From contig OY741271.1 in the NCBI GenBank assembly GCA_963514095.1, positions 15,783,272-15,847,271 on the forward strand: 64,000 nucleotides of DNA, in the 5' to 3' direction. A program made the translations under genes and the position numbers. How positions within the stretch are numbered: position 1 is the stretch's first letter; every line of letters starts with the position of its first letter. The notes below the pieces were generated by a model. It was not told the DNA's origin. It did no database searches and saw nothing but the letters and a program-made list of their open reading frames with translations. Source of the stretch: Eutrigla gurnardus. Its lineage: Eukaryota; Chordata; Actinopteri; Perciformes; Triglidae. Shown in pieces: positions 12,273 through 24,481 of this stretch.

Positions 12273-13737
12273 AGCTGTTCACCTTGACTTTAGCCTCTAC
12301 ATTTTTTAGGTTAGACACAATACGAAATGCTGTTACAGCATCTAACCAGAAGTGCAAAAAGTCATAGCAATTGTAAAACACTGTAATGAGGGATTCTGGC
12401 TGAAACCTTGTGTTTTGTGACATAGTGTGAAGAAGCAGCATTATAAGAGGCAGAAGAGATAAGGCTGGCACTAATGACAGGCTGCTATGTTTCTTCGGCA
12501 TATAATTAGCCGTTGAGCTGTGAGCATCCAGTTACTGGGTGCAACTTCCATTCAGTCCTCATCCTCTCACTTTGGCCTCCAGATGTGTTCCATGTGTGAC
12601 TCTACAGGTAGCAGCCAACTCAAACAAATATGACCTGCCACATGTTTGCTCTCTATATTTCCAGACACTGTCCAACTGTGTTCTTGCTGCTATGCTTTGC
12701 TGAGAATGAGTGAGAATAAAACCATGCCGCCAACACATACTGAGGGCTAGATTTACTATTATTTACACATTTGTGCCCACTTCAGGCCCAATCCTTTCGC
12801 AAAAAGCGCATAAAAACACTTGTGTAAAAATCGCAGATTGCATGCCACTTGAGCGTAAAGAGGCAAGTAGCACTTTCATAATGTGCTCGTGGGAGGGTCA
12901 TGGGTAAAGTGGGACTTCCCTGCAAAAAGATGGGAGGATAAGCAAAAGTGTGCCTAATTATATATTCCCCGGTATTTATAAAAACTGCCAGTGAGAGCAC
13001 GCCTCTATTCTGCGAAGGAAGCGGCACACGAATCATACTTTATCAATCATGCGAACCAGAAATCATCCACCATTACAGATTTAGCAGCTATACAATAATA
13101 CAGTTACTGGACTTGATCTACATTGTTATTGTTGTTTTAGACATTGTGAGCATGTTAGCATGCTAACATTAGCATTTCAATTTTTTAAAGGTTGCCTATA
13201 TTAATTCCGACCAAAGGAAATCCAGCCAATAAGCAGATCCAGTGATCACTCTGGAATGTCTTCATGCAGCAATAAATAGTTTGATCTGGTTTTCACATGA
13301 GTTTTCTGGATTCAGAATTCAGAATGAGGCTTATACAAGATTTATCAGAAGAATGAAGTTTATTTTTTTTAGTTCAGATTAGTTTATTTGAAATGGACTT
13401 CACAGTAGCATTAGAACACAGATGTCTTTCCTACATTAAAGGGTGCTGGAAATAAACCCCGGCCGTAGGTAATAGTAATGTACAGTTCACACTGTATAAT
13501 TCTCCTAAGGTGCATTTGTCCATAAACACATAATCAGTAGGCTTTGTCCTATATGTGTCACGCACAGGGAAAAGCCCACTCAGCTCACTGCTTCATACCA
13601 ACACAGCTCTTAACATTCTTCCACAAAAAAGTAAGAAATGGAACTTTGGTGAATTTCAGTCAATCACTTACCTGCTCTGTGTCATTATTAACTCTTCGTA
13701 TGTACGAATGTTTTGTTAAGTGTGTCCGTCATATATA
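12273..13737. other. intergenic, possible decayed repeat
   Basis: No gene recognised. The stretch at about 12735-13010 has the look of a dispersed fish repeat, but no termini could be paired. Around 13148 there is a short palindromic run of alternating TTAGCATGC/GCTAACAT, a motif common in teleost noncoding DNA. Confidence 0.35.
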
Positions 13738-14198
13738 TGGTGCGTTCCATTTACCTCGGAAGTCGGAAGCCGGAGCTGGGAATGACGTCACACCCGAGTT
13801 ATCAGCGTTTCAGTTACAAAGTCAGAAAAAGTAGCCAACGGCCAAAAACGGAAGAGGAAACAAGATGGCTACATCTACAAAAGTTATTCTCGCGCTAGCC
13901 TTGTCCGAATATAAACACCTTCTGGACAAATATGCGGTCCTTCTGCAACCTGCAAACACGGTGGATTAAGAGAAAACACTACGCATTTCATTGTTTACAA
14001 AAAGTATAGATCGCCCTTTGAACGGTCATCAGTAACGTTACTGTTTACAACGGGGGCAGCCATGTTTAAAAGTCAAGTCGGGCTTGTGTGGATCGTCCGA
14101 CTTTCCGAGTCGTAATCCGACCTCGGGGCTCGTTCCAGTTGAAATTTCCGACTAGGAGCTCGGATATCCCGATTTCCGAGTATAACTGGAACGCACCA
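13738..14198. mobile_element. MITE with long inverted termini
   Basis: The left end reads TGGTGCGTTCCATTTACCTC and the right end, reverse-complemented, reads TGGTGCGTTCCAGTTATACT, both followed by CGGAA. The two ends thus form an imperfect terminal inverted repeat of about 25 bp around a 461-bp element. No transposase frame is present. I could not identify a clean target-site duplication (flanks ATATATA and TTATCTC), so the superfamily is left open. Confidence 0.65.
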
Positions 14199-14866
14199 TT
14201 ATCTCCAAACGTGGTGTAGTTGAAGAAGCACTCTGTCCCCTTATTCTAGAATACACAACATATTTGAACTGGCACAGTTCCTTAAGTGTGGAAGTTTGCT
14301 CATGTTTTACCTTTGAGAGACAAAGTTGACCCATAACTACCTCCCTAAAAAAATCAACTCAAGTTGTTCTGTAATAACAAAACAAAATTTGTGCTATTCT
14401 CCGGTGCAAAAGTTAACGATTACTGCAATCTATGGAAATCTGGTCTTTTGGGGCAGTCGTTGAAAATGTCCCAGATTAAGTATACTCAGCCATCTGGATT
14501 GATGTTGAATTCACATTAAACCACAACTTACTGCACTAATAATAAAACTAACAAGAAATCTCCCCCTAGAGGGAAGATTCTGGAAGGAACCTTTCTCTTT
14601 GTGATACATTTTGATTTACAGACCTGTGACAACATCTCCTCTTACGCCCCAAAATTCTGTGTACAACCAACTATGGCACTCGTTTCTGTATTCTTACTAT
14701 TTGACATCACTTATTGGCTGGAGAGCTGGAACACATAACACCTGCAGGACTGGCTCATGCTGCAGGCTCCTACTATTAAAACTGGTCATGCATGGTGAAC
14801 AATCACATCCTATCCAGCTTTTCAGAAGCCGGGTCGCAACGCCTACTTGAGCGGTGTGTGTGCATC

Positions 14867-15902
14867 TTTTTGGCACCCATGTTTTTTTTTTTTTGCTTTA
14901 AATTTTTTTTTTATTGGCAACCAAGAAGTCAAAAATAATGAATCACAATCAAATTAATCATAATTTACCAATACATTTTTTCAATTTATATAGATTAAAA
15001 AGTGTGAGAAAAAGAAAAACAAAACAAACAAAAACAAAACACAACACAATAAAAAACATCAGACTAAACAAGCATAAAACTAACACAAAAAAAGAAAAAA
15101 ACAAACAAAGTGGTGGTGTACAGATGTCGTAAATCTCAGTAGTCCAGAAGGAGGGAAGGGGGGAAACAGATTGTAGGCAGTTGAGGACCAGGCGTATACA
15201 GTCTGTATGAGCAAAAAACTCACCCTTAAGACACTTAAGTTCTCTTGAAAGAGGGTATCCTGCGTATCTTATTAATTATCTCTCTCCATAAGAGCTGTTC
15301 CTCATTACACTTTTCCAGAAGATTAGAAGCAGCTCCCTCCAAAGAAATTGTCTCGAGGAAAGTTTGCAACCATCTTCCCATTACCAGATGGTCAGCATTT
15401 TTCCAATTGGTAGCGATGAGTCTTTTGGCCGTCATACATCCAGTTATTATAATTTGTTTGTGATCTTTGGGCCAAGATCCAGAGGCCATATAATTCAATA
15501 GACAAAGTACTGGGTCACAAACAACATATTGACCAATCATTCCACCCAGGGATTGTGTTACACTTTCCCAAAAGGATTTTATTTTTGGGCAGGCCCATAC
15601 CATATGAAAAAATTTACCTTTTTCTAGTTGACAGTGCCAACATCGGTCAGAAACAGAGGGGTTCATTCTATGAAGTCGAACAGGGGTAAAATATGTTCTA
15701 TGCATAAAATTAAAGTTTATCATTTTGTTCTTAACTGATTTTGATACTTTGTGTAATTCTTTCCAAATCTGTCCCCATTCTTCAATTCCTAATGAACTGC
15801 CCAAGTCAGTTTCCCAATTCCTTTGAACCATATTCCATTCATTTCCTGTTGGGCTGTTCAACATTTTATAAAGTTTAGAAGCAATTTTTTGGCACCCATG
15901 TT
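14867..15902 (-). mobile_element. 5'-truncated L1/Tx1-like LINE with target-site duplication
   Basis: A minus-strand LINE 3' end is flanked by a direct repeat of 17 bases, TTTTTGGCACCCATGTT, at 14867-14883 and 15886-15902. The element's A-rich tail appears as the T runs just after the left copy (about 14883-14915). The only coding part is the end of ORF2 at 15235-15864. A variable-length duplication, a poly-A tail and 5' truncation together are the signature of target-primed reverse transcription. Confidence 0.85.
15235..15864 (-). pseudogene. C-terminal fragment of LINE ORF2 (L1/Tx1-like)
   Basis: An open frame of about 209 codons encodes the region after the reverse transcriptase of an L1/Tx1-type ORF2. 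It includes the Cys-containing segment CWHCQLEKGKFFHMVWACP followed by KSFWESV, which matches the CxxC...H...C zinc-knuckle-like C-terminal domain typical of this clade. The endonuclease and polymerase domains are absent because the insertion is 5'-truncated, so the fragment cannot be functional. It reads without stops, which suggests a recent insertion. The apparent start Met is only the first Met inside the truncated frame. Confidence 0.8.
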
Positions 15903-16225
15903 AACGAGTACCAAGAAAATGTTGGATGTACACAGAAAGGCATAAAACCCGCTACAGGAAACCGAGCAAAGGGCCACGTCCAAGAGTGCAACCCGTTCTC
16001 AATGTGACACATAACGGTGCTTGGTCAGTGTTCCTCGGTGTGATGGTCCATGCAGGGGGGGCAGGACAGGTGCTGAATGGGTCCAACAAACACTACTTTC
16101 ACCCAGTAGAAAACAGAACAGCTGAACAGCTACTACTTTACTCAGACAAGGACCTAACCCTTGTTTCTACTTTATCGCTCTTACTTTATCGATATGATAT
16201 GATATGTTGAGTTTTATTTCTTTTG

Positions 16226-16292
16226 ACAAATGTACTTATTGTAAGTCGCTTTGGACAAAAGCGTCTGCTAAATGTAAATGTAAATGTTCATG
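16226..16292 (+). mobile_element. L2-clade LINE/SINE 3' tail
   Basis: The motif GTAAGTCGCTTTGGACAAAA followed by GCGTCTGCTAAATG is the conserved 3' stem-loop shared by fish L2-type LINEs (for example eel UnaL2) and their partner SINEs. It is followed by the expected short tandem tail of TGTAAA units. The body upstream is too decayed to classify. Confidence 0.7.
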
Positions 16293-16681
16293 TCGACATC
16301 AACCATGCTCTTTTCTTAAACCTAGCTAAGTGGTTTTCCTTCCTTAACCAAAACATCCTTTGAAGATGAAGGTTAATGTTGAAAAGGCACTATGACAAGC
16401 GTGCATTGACATGCCGTCACTGCAAAACTGACGGGAACCTATAGAGTAGTTTGAAGCTTAGTGCCACTGTGTTATGTGACACATTGCTGTGAGAAATTGT
16501 TGACGTCCATTTGGCCATGCTGACACTCGTAAGCCAAACATTAGGAGGGGCTCAAAGGAGTTTCGGCGTGACAGCATATAGGGGAAAGTGGAAAGGGAAA
16601 CCTCTGCTGTCAACAGGGACATTTTTAGGCCTATTTTAGGGAGGCTAGAGCTACCCTAAATTGTGCCCTAGCCCCCAAATA

Positions 16682-16960
16682 ATCCATCCATCCATTCAGG
16701 GTCTTGGGGGGGCTGGAGCCGATCCCAGCTGACATTGGGCGAAGGCAGGGTACACCCTGGACAGTACGCCAGTCTATCACAGGGCTAACATACAGAGACA
16801 AACAACCATTCACACTCACATTCACACCTACGGGCAATTTACAATCATCAATGAACCTATCCCCATCCTGAGAGAACCCACGCTCACACGGGGAGAACGT
16901 GCAAACCCCGAACCCGACCCTGGAATCGAACCCGGGAATCGAACCCAGGACCCTCTCGCT
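16682..16960 (+). mobile_element. dispersed fish retroelement 3' end, copy 1
   Basis: Starts with a CATCCATCCATT run and carries GGCTGGAGCCGATCCCAGCT, CACCCTGGACAG, CACACTCACATTCACACCTA and GGGGAGAACGTGCAAAC. The second copy at 22957-23240 is in the same orientation. This is a very common teleost non-LTR-type interspersed repeat. I cannot place its clade from this fragment. The right end is scrambled, with the GAATCGAACCC motif duplicated. Confidence 0.65.
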
Positions 16961-18899
16961 GTGTAAACACCTATCATAGACATTTTTCTGGAATAAATAC
17001 ATACAAAACACAGTTATTTGGGTAAGGTTCATATTTATGTTGTCATATTTCTTTTCTTCTATTTCATTTCTTCTTTATAATCAGTCTTGGTTTATTCTAC
17101 TGTATACTTTATGACAGAAATATCACACTCCGATTAAACCAATCTACAGGACAGTAATTGGTGTAATTAAATGACATTCTTTAGACCTGCAGCTTAACTA
17201 ATTGAGAGAGGAATTAGATACAGTATCACTTTAAGAGACATTTACATAATCAGGTTCTAAGCATGCAGCTTTAATGAGTTTTAAAGTTCAGTTACTCGTG
17301 TTCAACAGAGGAGAATGGAAGAAGACGTTGCTTTTAACTTGTTACTAGCTGGACTTCTTCACTAGTTGTTGTTCTATACAGTACTAAAACGATGCAAGTG
17401 CAAAGATTTTGTATGCTTCTCCTGGGTGCTAAGCCCCCACTGTCTTTAAATTCTAGTGTCCCTGGCTGTCAACAATGTTTTTTGACCCTAAGGAGACAGG
17501 GCTGATTGGATAAGCTCTTTCAACACTCCCCGTGGTCATCATGAGTTATTGTTCAAGCTTATTGGCCTCAAAAACATAATTAATCTCGGTAACTTTCTGC
17601 TCAATTCTCGTGTGTTTTTCTGACTGAACGATATCCTCATCTTCCAAGTCAATTTTATTCATATGGCTCAATTTCACAAATCACAAATTTTTGAATACGA
17701 CACCCTTACTCTTATCTATAGTCTTATAAATAAATGCTTTTAAAATATATAATATCACTATGAGCAGGAATAGACTTAATTTATTATGTGTAAACGTTGT
17801 TTCCAGAGCCACAGTATTGTTTGCAATGGCAAAACCACAACATGAACTCAATAACACCTCACTGGAACCAAATCGAAAAACGTCAATAAAATAAATCATA
17901 TCCCCGAGTGAAGAAAGAAGAACAGAGACATCAGTCATCAGTCATTCCTCCTGTCCTCGATCCTCCTCCCTCTGATGATGTGAACCATCACCTGCAGGCA
18001 TCGCTGCGAGAGGGAGGAGCACTTTGTCTTTGCGGGCAGTCAGGTTTACTAGAATTTCCAAACGTTTAATATTCGTGGAAAACTGAGCTAAACTAATACA
18101 CGACAGTGGAAAAATAATGCACACAGACAATCTTTTGTTTTAGCCTGTTTGCAACAATTCAATATGAGCTGAGTAGCACACTGTCTTTGTGTCAAGCAGA
18201 GTGGAGGAGACTCAACATGAGCCACAACAAAACACTCAGAGATGCCGATTAAAGAACCACGTCAGAGCTTATCAATCCTCTTTAATAATCCCCCCCCCCC
18301 CCACCCCCCGCTCCATGAGACTGAAGCCGACATTCCACTTGTCTTTGACTCAAACCCCGTTAATGAGGCTTGTCGCTCCATCTCTTGATTTCCAGCGTTA
18401 TCCGGCCTGTCTGGCCCTGTTCAGACCTGATAAAAATAAGCATCTTCTGTGATCTGATTGCAACCTCACAGCTCGAACTATCTCAGTTCACACATTGGCG
18501 TCAGAAAGCATCTCCACGTGCTTCTCAGTGACCACCAGCGATGGGATCTCACACTTTATATGCAATTCAATTCATCATTTCCATTAGCAAACGACCAAAT
18601 GTGTTGTTGTTTTAACATGCAGACAGCGATGCAGTTCCCACGCTGTCCGCCAGCAAAAAAGGAAAAGTAGAAGAAAAAGAAATTCCGACTGCGTCTGTTC
18701 CTTTGCGTGGTCAAGGGAAAAAAACAGTTAGCCCAAAATTTGATTGATTTGATATCATATGTGGGAAACTGTGACCACTGCACAAAAGAAGATTTGTGGA
18801 AGGCCATAACACCGTAAAAGAGGACCGCTGTGGCAGTTATGTCCACACATCAGGATCAGACTTCAAAATACTGCACGCACAATCAGCACCATTTTACTA
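16961..18899. other. intergenic, no gene recognised
   Basis: No exon recognised. A C-rich homopolymer tract interrupted by one A lies at about 18289-18308. A short fragment resembling teleost repeats (CAATTTTATTCATATGGCTC) begins near 17651. Confidence 0.4.
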
Positions 18900-19520
18900 G
18901 TTTGCCCGGAGGTAAGAGACTCCAGGAGATTGTGGATGGCTTCAGATGAGGCTTCCACTTATTCAGTGGAGCTATAGGTGGCTCTCATATCCCTGTCATT
19001 GCCCCCTTGGAGGGGTATCCTCCTAATGGTGAGTAAGACACACCATTGTGTGTCTTACTCTCCAATCAGTGGGAAAAGGGCGAGACTTGGTGAAAATTTA
19101 TGTTTGATCTAGCTGAGAGTGACAACGTTTCCTGCTGGTGAGACATAAATCAACCTTTACAGATGGTTTGCTTATTTTTTTGTACTTTACTTTTTTGATT
19201 TAGGACAAATGAGATATGTGAGGTACACAGGTGCCCGTCAGGTGTCAGTTGGCTAATGAAGGAATACCGTGACTAAGGACATCTTACAGGAGGCATTTCA
19301 ATTACAGACTGAGTCGTGCGTGCATGACTGTGGAATGTGCTTTTTCCCTTGAAGAGAGATGGTAGTGTCTATTTAAGAAGATGGAAGCCAGCATCATGAG
19401 GAGCACACGACTGTCAGCAGCTGCTGTGTCTTGCACAACGTGTGTGAATCAGAAGGAGATTATTTTCTTTTTGGAGGACCGGAGGGAGGAAGGGGAGGAT
19501 GAGCCAGCAGAATTGAGGGT
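18900..19520 (+). pseudogene. PIF/Harbinger transposase relic
   Basis: Plus-strand readings in broken frames recover two hallmark segments of HARBI1-like DDE transposases. GAIGGSHIPVIAPLEGYPPN lies at about 18970-19030, corresponding to the GAIDGTHIPI catalytic region. SSCCVLHNVCESEGDYF lies at about 19415-19465, corresponding to the conserved CCVLHN C-terminal box. Between them the frame is shifted and contains stops. In the first segment the expected catalytic Asp (GAIDG) is replaced by Gly. The copy is dead. No terminal repeats were located. Confidence 0.7.
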
Positions 19521-22500
19521 TCTCGATACACTGAGAACTGAGCACTAGCATTTCCACTATAAATAGAAAAGGTCCAGGCACTTCCTTATCTCAATTTATT
19601 TTCACCCTATCTGAACAGCCAACTTTGATATTAAAATGCATTGTTTTATGAATGTTATTTTTTTGTACCCTTGCCACCAGAAAATAGGTTATGCTTGTAC
19701 CAAGTAACTTGTCAGTTGCTGCCAGTTAATTATTGTGGATTTCATAGGAATTATCTTACAGTGGCAAGTAAGAAATGGTGACAAAATCATATGAGAAAGG
19801 GGAGCTTTGGAAGGCTTTGTCTTAATGTCTAACAATATAACAATTATGAAGGGGGATTTGCTGCAGGGCTTTTGTATTAGACAGCATTAGTTTTAGCTCA
19901 GTGTCCCACCCACAAGCATCTATTCTGCCTGTTCTTCTTCTTGCATATTCCTGCGTTGGTATGAAGAGGACATTTGAGTACAAACACTGCTCAAAGATCT
20001 GATCACTCCATCGTCAAAAGTTGTAACCAGATCCTAATAAGTCCTCAATGTGTCTTTAGGTGCATTAGAGCTGACCCCTTTTCACCCAAGACCATTGTAA
20101 TACCAGGTGCGAACTGATCTGTGACTCATGCTTATTTTTCTGTCCCGCTAAAGTGAAAGGGAACAGAGAACAGTGGGTGTTTCGGCATACAACACAGGAT
20201 TTTGTGTTAGAGGGCAAACATTAATCAAGCCAACAGGCCAACAAATCAGCAATTTGTGGTATTAAATTCTTTTAGGGATCTTCACACATAATTATGTGTA
20301 TCCTGCAGCAGGTGTGGTGCTGGAACATGCACTGATACACTACACTTCTGTATTCCCTGTGGGTATATGAACAAAGGCTGTGACAGACAAGCCTATTCAG
20401 ATCAATAAGAATGTAATAATCATCCAAAACAGTCTGATTTATACAAGTACAAACATTTTTACTGTAGCTAATGAACTTGTTTTCACTTCAAGCTCTTAGT
20501 ACTTTTAATTATCCTCTTCTCTAAGTGTTAAGTTTACCACTTTACCACACAGTTTGTTTTCTTTTAACTTTGACATGTAAGTCAAGTCTTCCACATATAT
20601 TTTACTTACATTCATGTTTTAACTAACATATGAAAACACATTAATCTAATAGCTGAGTGCAAACCAATATAGTCACATATTATTAAGAGCTTAATAAAAC
20701 TCTAAAAACACAGCGAATGTGCTTCATCAGGACAGAGCGGGTGCGGTTTGATCAGATTTGATTGACAGAAACAGTAATAATAGCAATCCATCTACTGTTC
20801 TTTTCTAAATTTTGCTAAATTCTGCCTGGAAGTATATAACATCACCTTGAACCATTGAATAAACAAATAAATAAATGTATCAATGTGAAATAACCTAAAT
20901 TGCTCAACCTATAGCGGAAAATAGCGTGTTCTTGTAGGATCCCATTGCTCATCCTTAGAAGATGATGAGAAAATGAGCTTGAGGTTACTCAGTGTGAACA
21001 ACAACTCAAACATGAACACTCCTCACATTCCGCACCTGATAGAACCAGTGTTTGCATGTTACTCCTTTCCTCAAGGTGAGATTTTTTTCAGCTGCTTAAC
21101 AACTCAAATGTTTTTGGAAGACTTTGCTGTATGATTTACCTTTGCGGTGCAGATTCACGCCTTGGGCCAGCAGTGCATTTACCTTGAACTATCTTGAGGT
21201 GAAGCAGCCAGGAAGTTTGTGTTTGAGCACGTACACTGTAGGTGTAAGAAACTCTATTGCAAATGGCAGGTGAAGTGTGTGGTCAATTTATCTCTAATCA
21301 CAGGCCTTTAACTCGAAAAGTGAGCTCTCAGCGAGCGGCGTCTGCGCCGACCTCAGCTGTATTGTCTGATTGAATGAACGCCATTGGCTAACCCCACATC
21401 TGCACCACAGTTCGTCACACGGTTTTTTTTTACTAACGTGTCAAACCAATAGGCTCTCATTTTCAATCTTTACGGATCTGACTGCAGTGCATTCACGCCA
21501 TTGTAACACAAGATCACCTGGTACACAAATAAACAGCCTTCATGTCATGCTAACGACTCCACAGCCTCTGGGCAGTCCATTAGCTCCTTTTAGCTCCATT
21601 TTTGGTCTACACCAACATCTCTTCTTCCACCATATTTAAAAATCAACGGAAAACATTGTAACATTTGAAGGTGATAGCGTGTCTGTCCAGAGTGTTTCTA
21701 AAAGACAGTTGTCTAACTATTGTTTGCCCCTGTATTATTTTCATGCCTTCAAAAGACCCTCTATGTGACTGACAATTACCCAAAACAAACACTGAAGAAT
21801 ATGCCTGTAATTCAACAAAGTCATGAGTCAGACATCCTCACCACCCCTGGCGCCAGGTGTAAATCACTTGACAGGGCATTTGATTTCCGTGAGAGGGGGC
21901 AATGTAAAACCACGATGGTTAACACATCCACTCAAGCAACATGATGACATGGCCAGCACCACAAAGAAATCACAATGGTGGCTGCGATCGCACAATAGTT
22001 TGTTGCCGTAGGCCGTTTTGTATGAAATATAAATTACATGACCTGCCTGTGCACTGCCTCATTAGTTCCACATCATTTTATTCGACAACCTTATTTGTAT
22101 AGCACCTTTCATACTCCAAAAACCTATTGTTATTTCTATCGTAGCTCTCCACCTGTCACCTTAAATCAAATCTCAACTCTGTGCTATGCCTATTATTAAA
22201 TCAGTCACAATTTCAAAAAAAAATTCATTCAGTTGAATGAATGTGAACAATTGGATCATTAATTGGATCTTGCAGCAGGAGGGATTTTGTTACACTATAA
22301 ATATTTTACTATCTAACATTTTAACATTAGGTTTATTAACAAGACGTATTCATTTTTTGTATTATGTTACAATTGCTTGAATGTATCGCCTGCATTCTTA
22401 CATAATGTGAGAGGCATACTTTCAACCGCTGGAAGTACTGTCATTATTAAGACTTTGTCTCAGTCCAAGATGCAAAGAACATTGCTTGTCCATTGTATGC

Positions 22501-22956
22501 AACATTTATTTATTTATTTATCATTTATTTAGCATCTGATAAGGCTGCGCTGCCATGTATAGTGATGTAACAAGTAATGTAATGATCACTTTTGATGCCA
22601 GGTAATATATGTAATATTAGTAATTTTCTCTGGACCCCTATCTCCTTACACACCTGCCTGATTTTCAGTTTGTACAGAGCTGTTATTGTGCGTGAGATCT
22701 CTTCCTGCATGTGATGGCAGGTAAATTAAAAAGATCAGGCTGGAAAATGGTAGATTACTGTGCGTCTGTCTCTATAAAATGTTATGATTATCTCTAAGTT
22801 TGTTTTTGTTCTATTTTTACTGCATTATTACAGTTATTCATCTGTGGATATTACACATAATTACTTTTTCAGTGCATATTACACCGACAAATCTCTTTAC
22901 AACTCACCACATTTCTTTGGATGTTGCTTTTTGTTGAGAAAATGACTGCTTAAAGC
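19521..22956. other. intergenic, no gene recognised
   Basis: AT-rich. Near 22079-22130 there is a fragment of the common teleost repeat containing TTATTTGTATAGCACCTTTC. No exon, RNA gene or bounded element was recognised. Confidence 0.4.
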
Positions 22957-23240
22957 ATCCATCCATCCATCGTCTACTGCTTATCCTGTATTCAAGGTCG
23001 CGGGCAGGCTGGAGCTGATCCCAGCTATCACTTGGTTCACCCTGGACAGGACGCCAGTCTATTGCAGGGCCGACATGTAGAGACAGACAACCATTCACAC
23101 TCACATTCACACCTACGGGCAATTTAGAGTCATCAATGAACCTATCCCCATCCTGCATGTCTTTGGACTGTGGGAGGAAGCCGGAGAACCCGGAGAGAAC
23201 CCACGCTTACACGGGGAGAACATGCAAACTCCACACAAGT
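22957..23240 (+). mobile_element. dispersed fish retroelement 3' end, copy 2
   Basis: Same family and orientation as the copy at 16682-16960, and more complete. It has a CATCCATCCATCCATCG start, GGCTGGAGCTGATCCCAGCT, the CACACTCACATTCACACCTA block, and then CTTTGGACTGTGGGAGGAAG and GGGGAGAACATGCAAACTCC. It is truncated before the usual tail. Confidence 0.7.
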
Positions 23241-24382
23241 AATTTTCTTTTATTACTAGAAAGTACATTAGCACACAAAGGTACTGTAATAACCTTGGAG
23301 GCCTACGTGTAATTGTTTTAAAAAAGATTAAATGAAAAGCTCCAACAGCGTTTTACTCCCTTGTGCAGATTATCAAAAGAGATAGAAATGTTTAAGAATA
23401 ATTAAACCCTTCATTAAGCCCTGCTGACAACCTGTCAGAGCTACGAAGTGCACTCCCTGAAGAAAGATTATTTGACATTTTTAAGGGAAAAAAGGTTTAA
23501 CCATGACTAGCTTAACCAAACCAGCCTGAAATTGAAGAAATATTTTTTTATTCAAGTCTGTGGAGCAGAGCCGGATAGCAGTCAGACCCGGTCAGAGAGA
23601 GCTGACGCTACACTATGATAATTTAAGGACAACATTTGGGAAAAGGTCTATAAAATCACTCACTGGCATCAGAGCATAAGTATCATATTCACTTTTTCCT
23701 TTTCTTTGAAATGGAGAGATGGTGGTTAAGAAAGACTATTTAATTATGCTAATTAGAAAAACCCCTAATTAACTCACATATCAAAATGTTAATTGCATAT
23801 ATAGGAGTATTAAAAGGGCTATCAGGATTTATATTGATTAACAAATTTTAGTGTCTCATGATATATATACCGAACTACATACAAACTAAAATACAAAAAT
23901 ACCATATAGATATAAAAGGTTGAAGGGTTTCTGAGTTCTGAATATCGGCAGTGCAACACTGAATACACAGATCAAAGAGCGTTCAAAATGAAGTGAACTA
24001 AAGATACTTCGTATGTGTCAGGTGTGCAGCAGAAAGAATGTGTATGCGTCTTTGCTCTGCCTCTGTATGTTAATGTGCACCAGCATGAACACGTGTCATT
24101 TCAAAGGCAGCTATTTATGAGGCCAATTCAAAGTATATACAGAAAACAATAATGCTGCCAGGTTAGAAAACAGGGCACTTAGATCCATGCAAGTTGTTGT
24201 TTCTGTGTGACGCATTTAACTAACATCAACTAAGCCCTGTGGTCCAGTCCAGGTGTTATTGATTTTGTTCTAATTTGTTTACTGTTTTTTGTGTCTTGTC
24301 TTGTCTCATTTTATTTCCTGCCTTTTTGGATTGTCTGCCCTTCCCTGATTTGTTCCACCTCAGTCTAATCACCCCGCTCTCC

Positions 24383-24479
<97 letters not shown>
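24383..24479. repeat. (GT)n microsatellite, about 97 bp
   Basis: An uninterrupted GT dinucleotide run. It generates spurious Cys-Val and Thr-His open frames. Confidence 0.97.

Positions 24480-24481
<2 letters not shown>

Noticed and set aside
11059..12501. A 480-codon minus-strand frame and two plus-strand frames of about 370-417 codons as genes
   Set aside because: They exist because the 27-bp unit is a multiple of three and lacks stops. No family similarity, splice structure or promoter supports any one of them.
16900..16955. GGGAATCGAACCC as part of a tRNA gene T arm
   Set aside because: No acceptor stem, D arm or anticodon arm can be paired around it. It lies in the tail of a dispersed retroelement.
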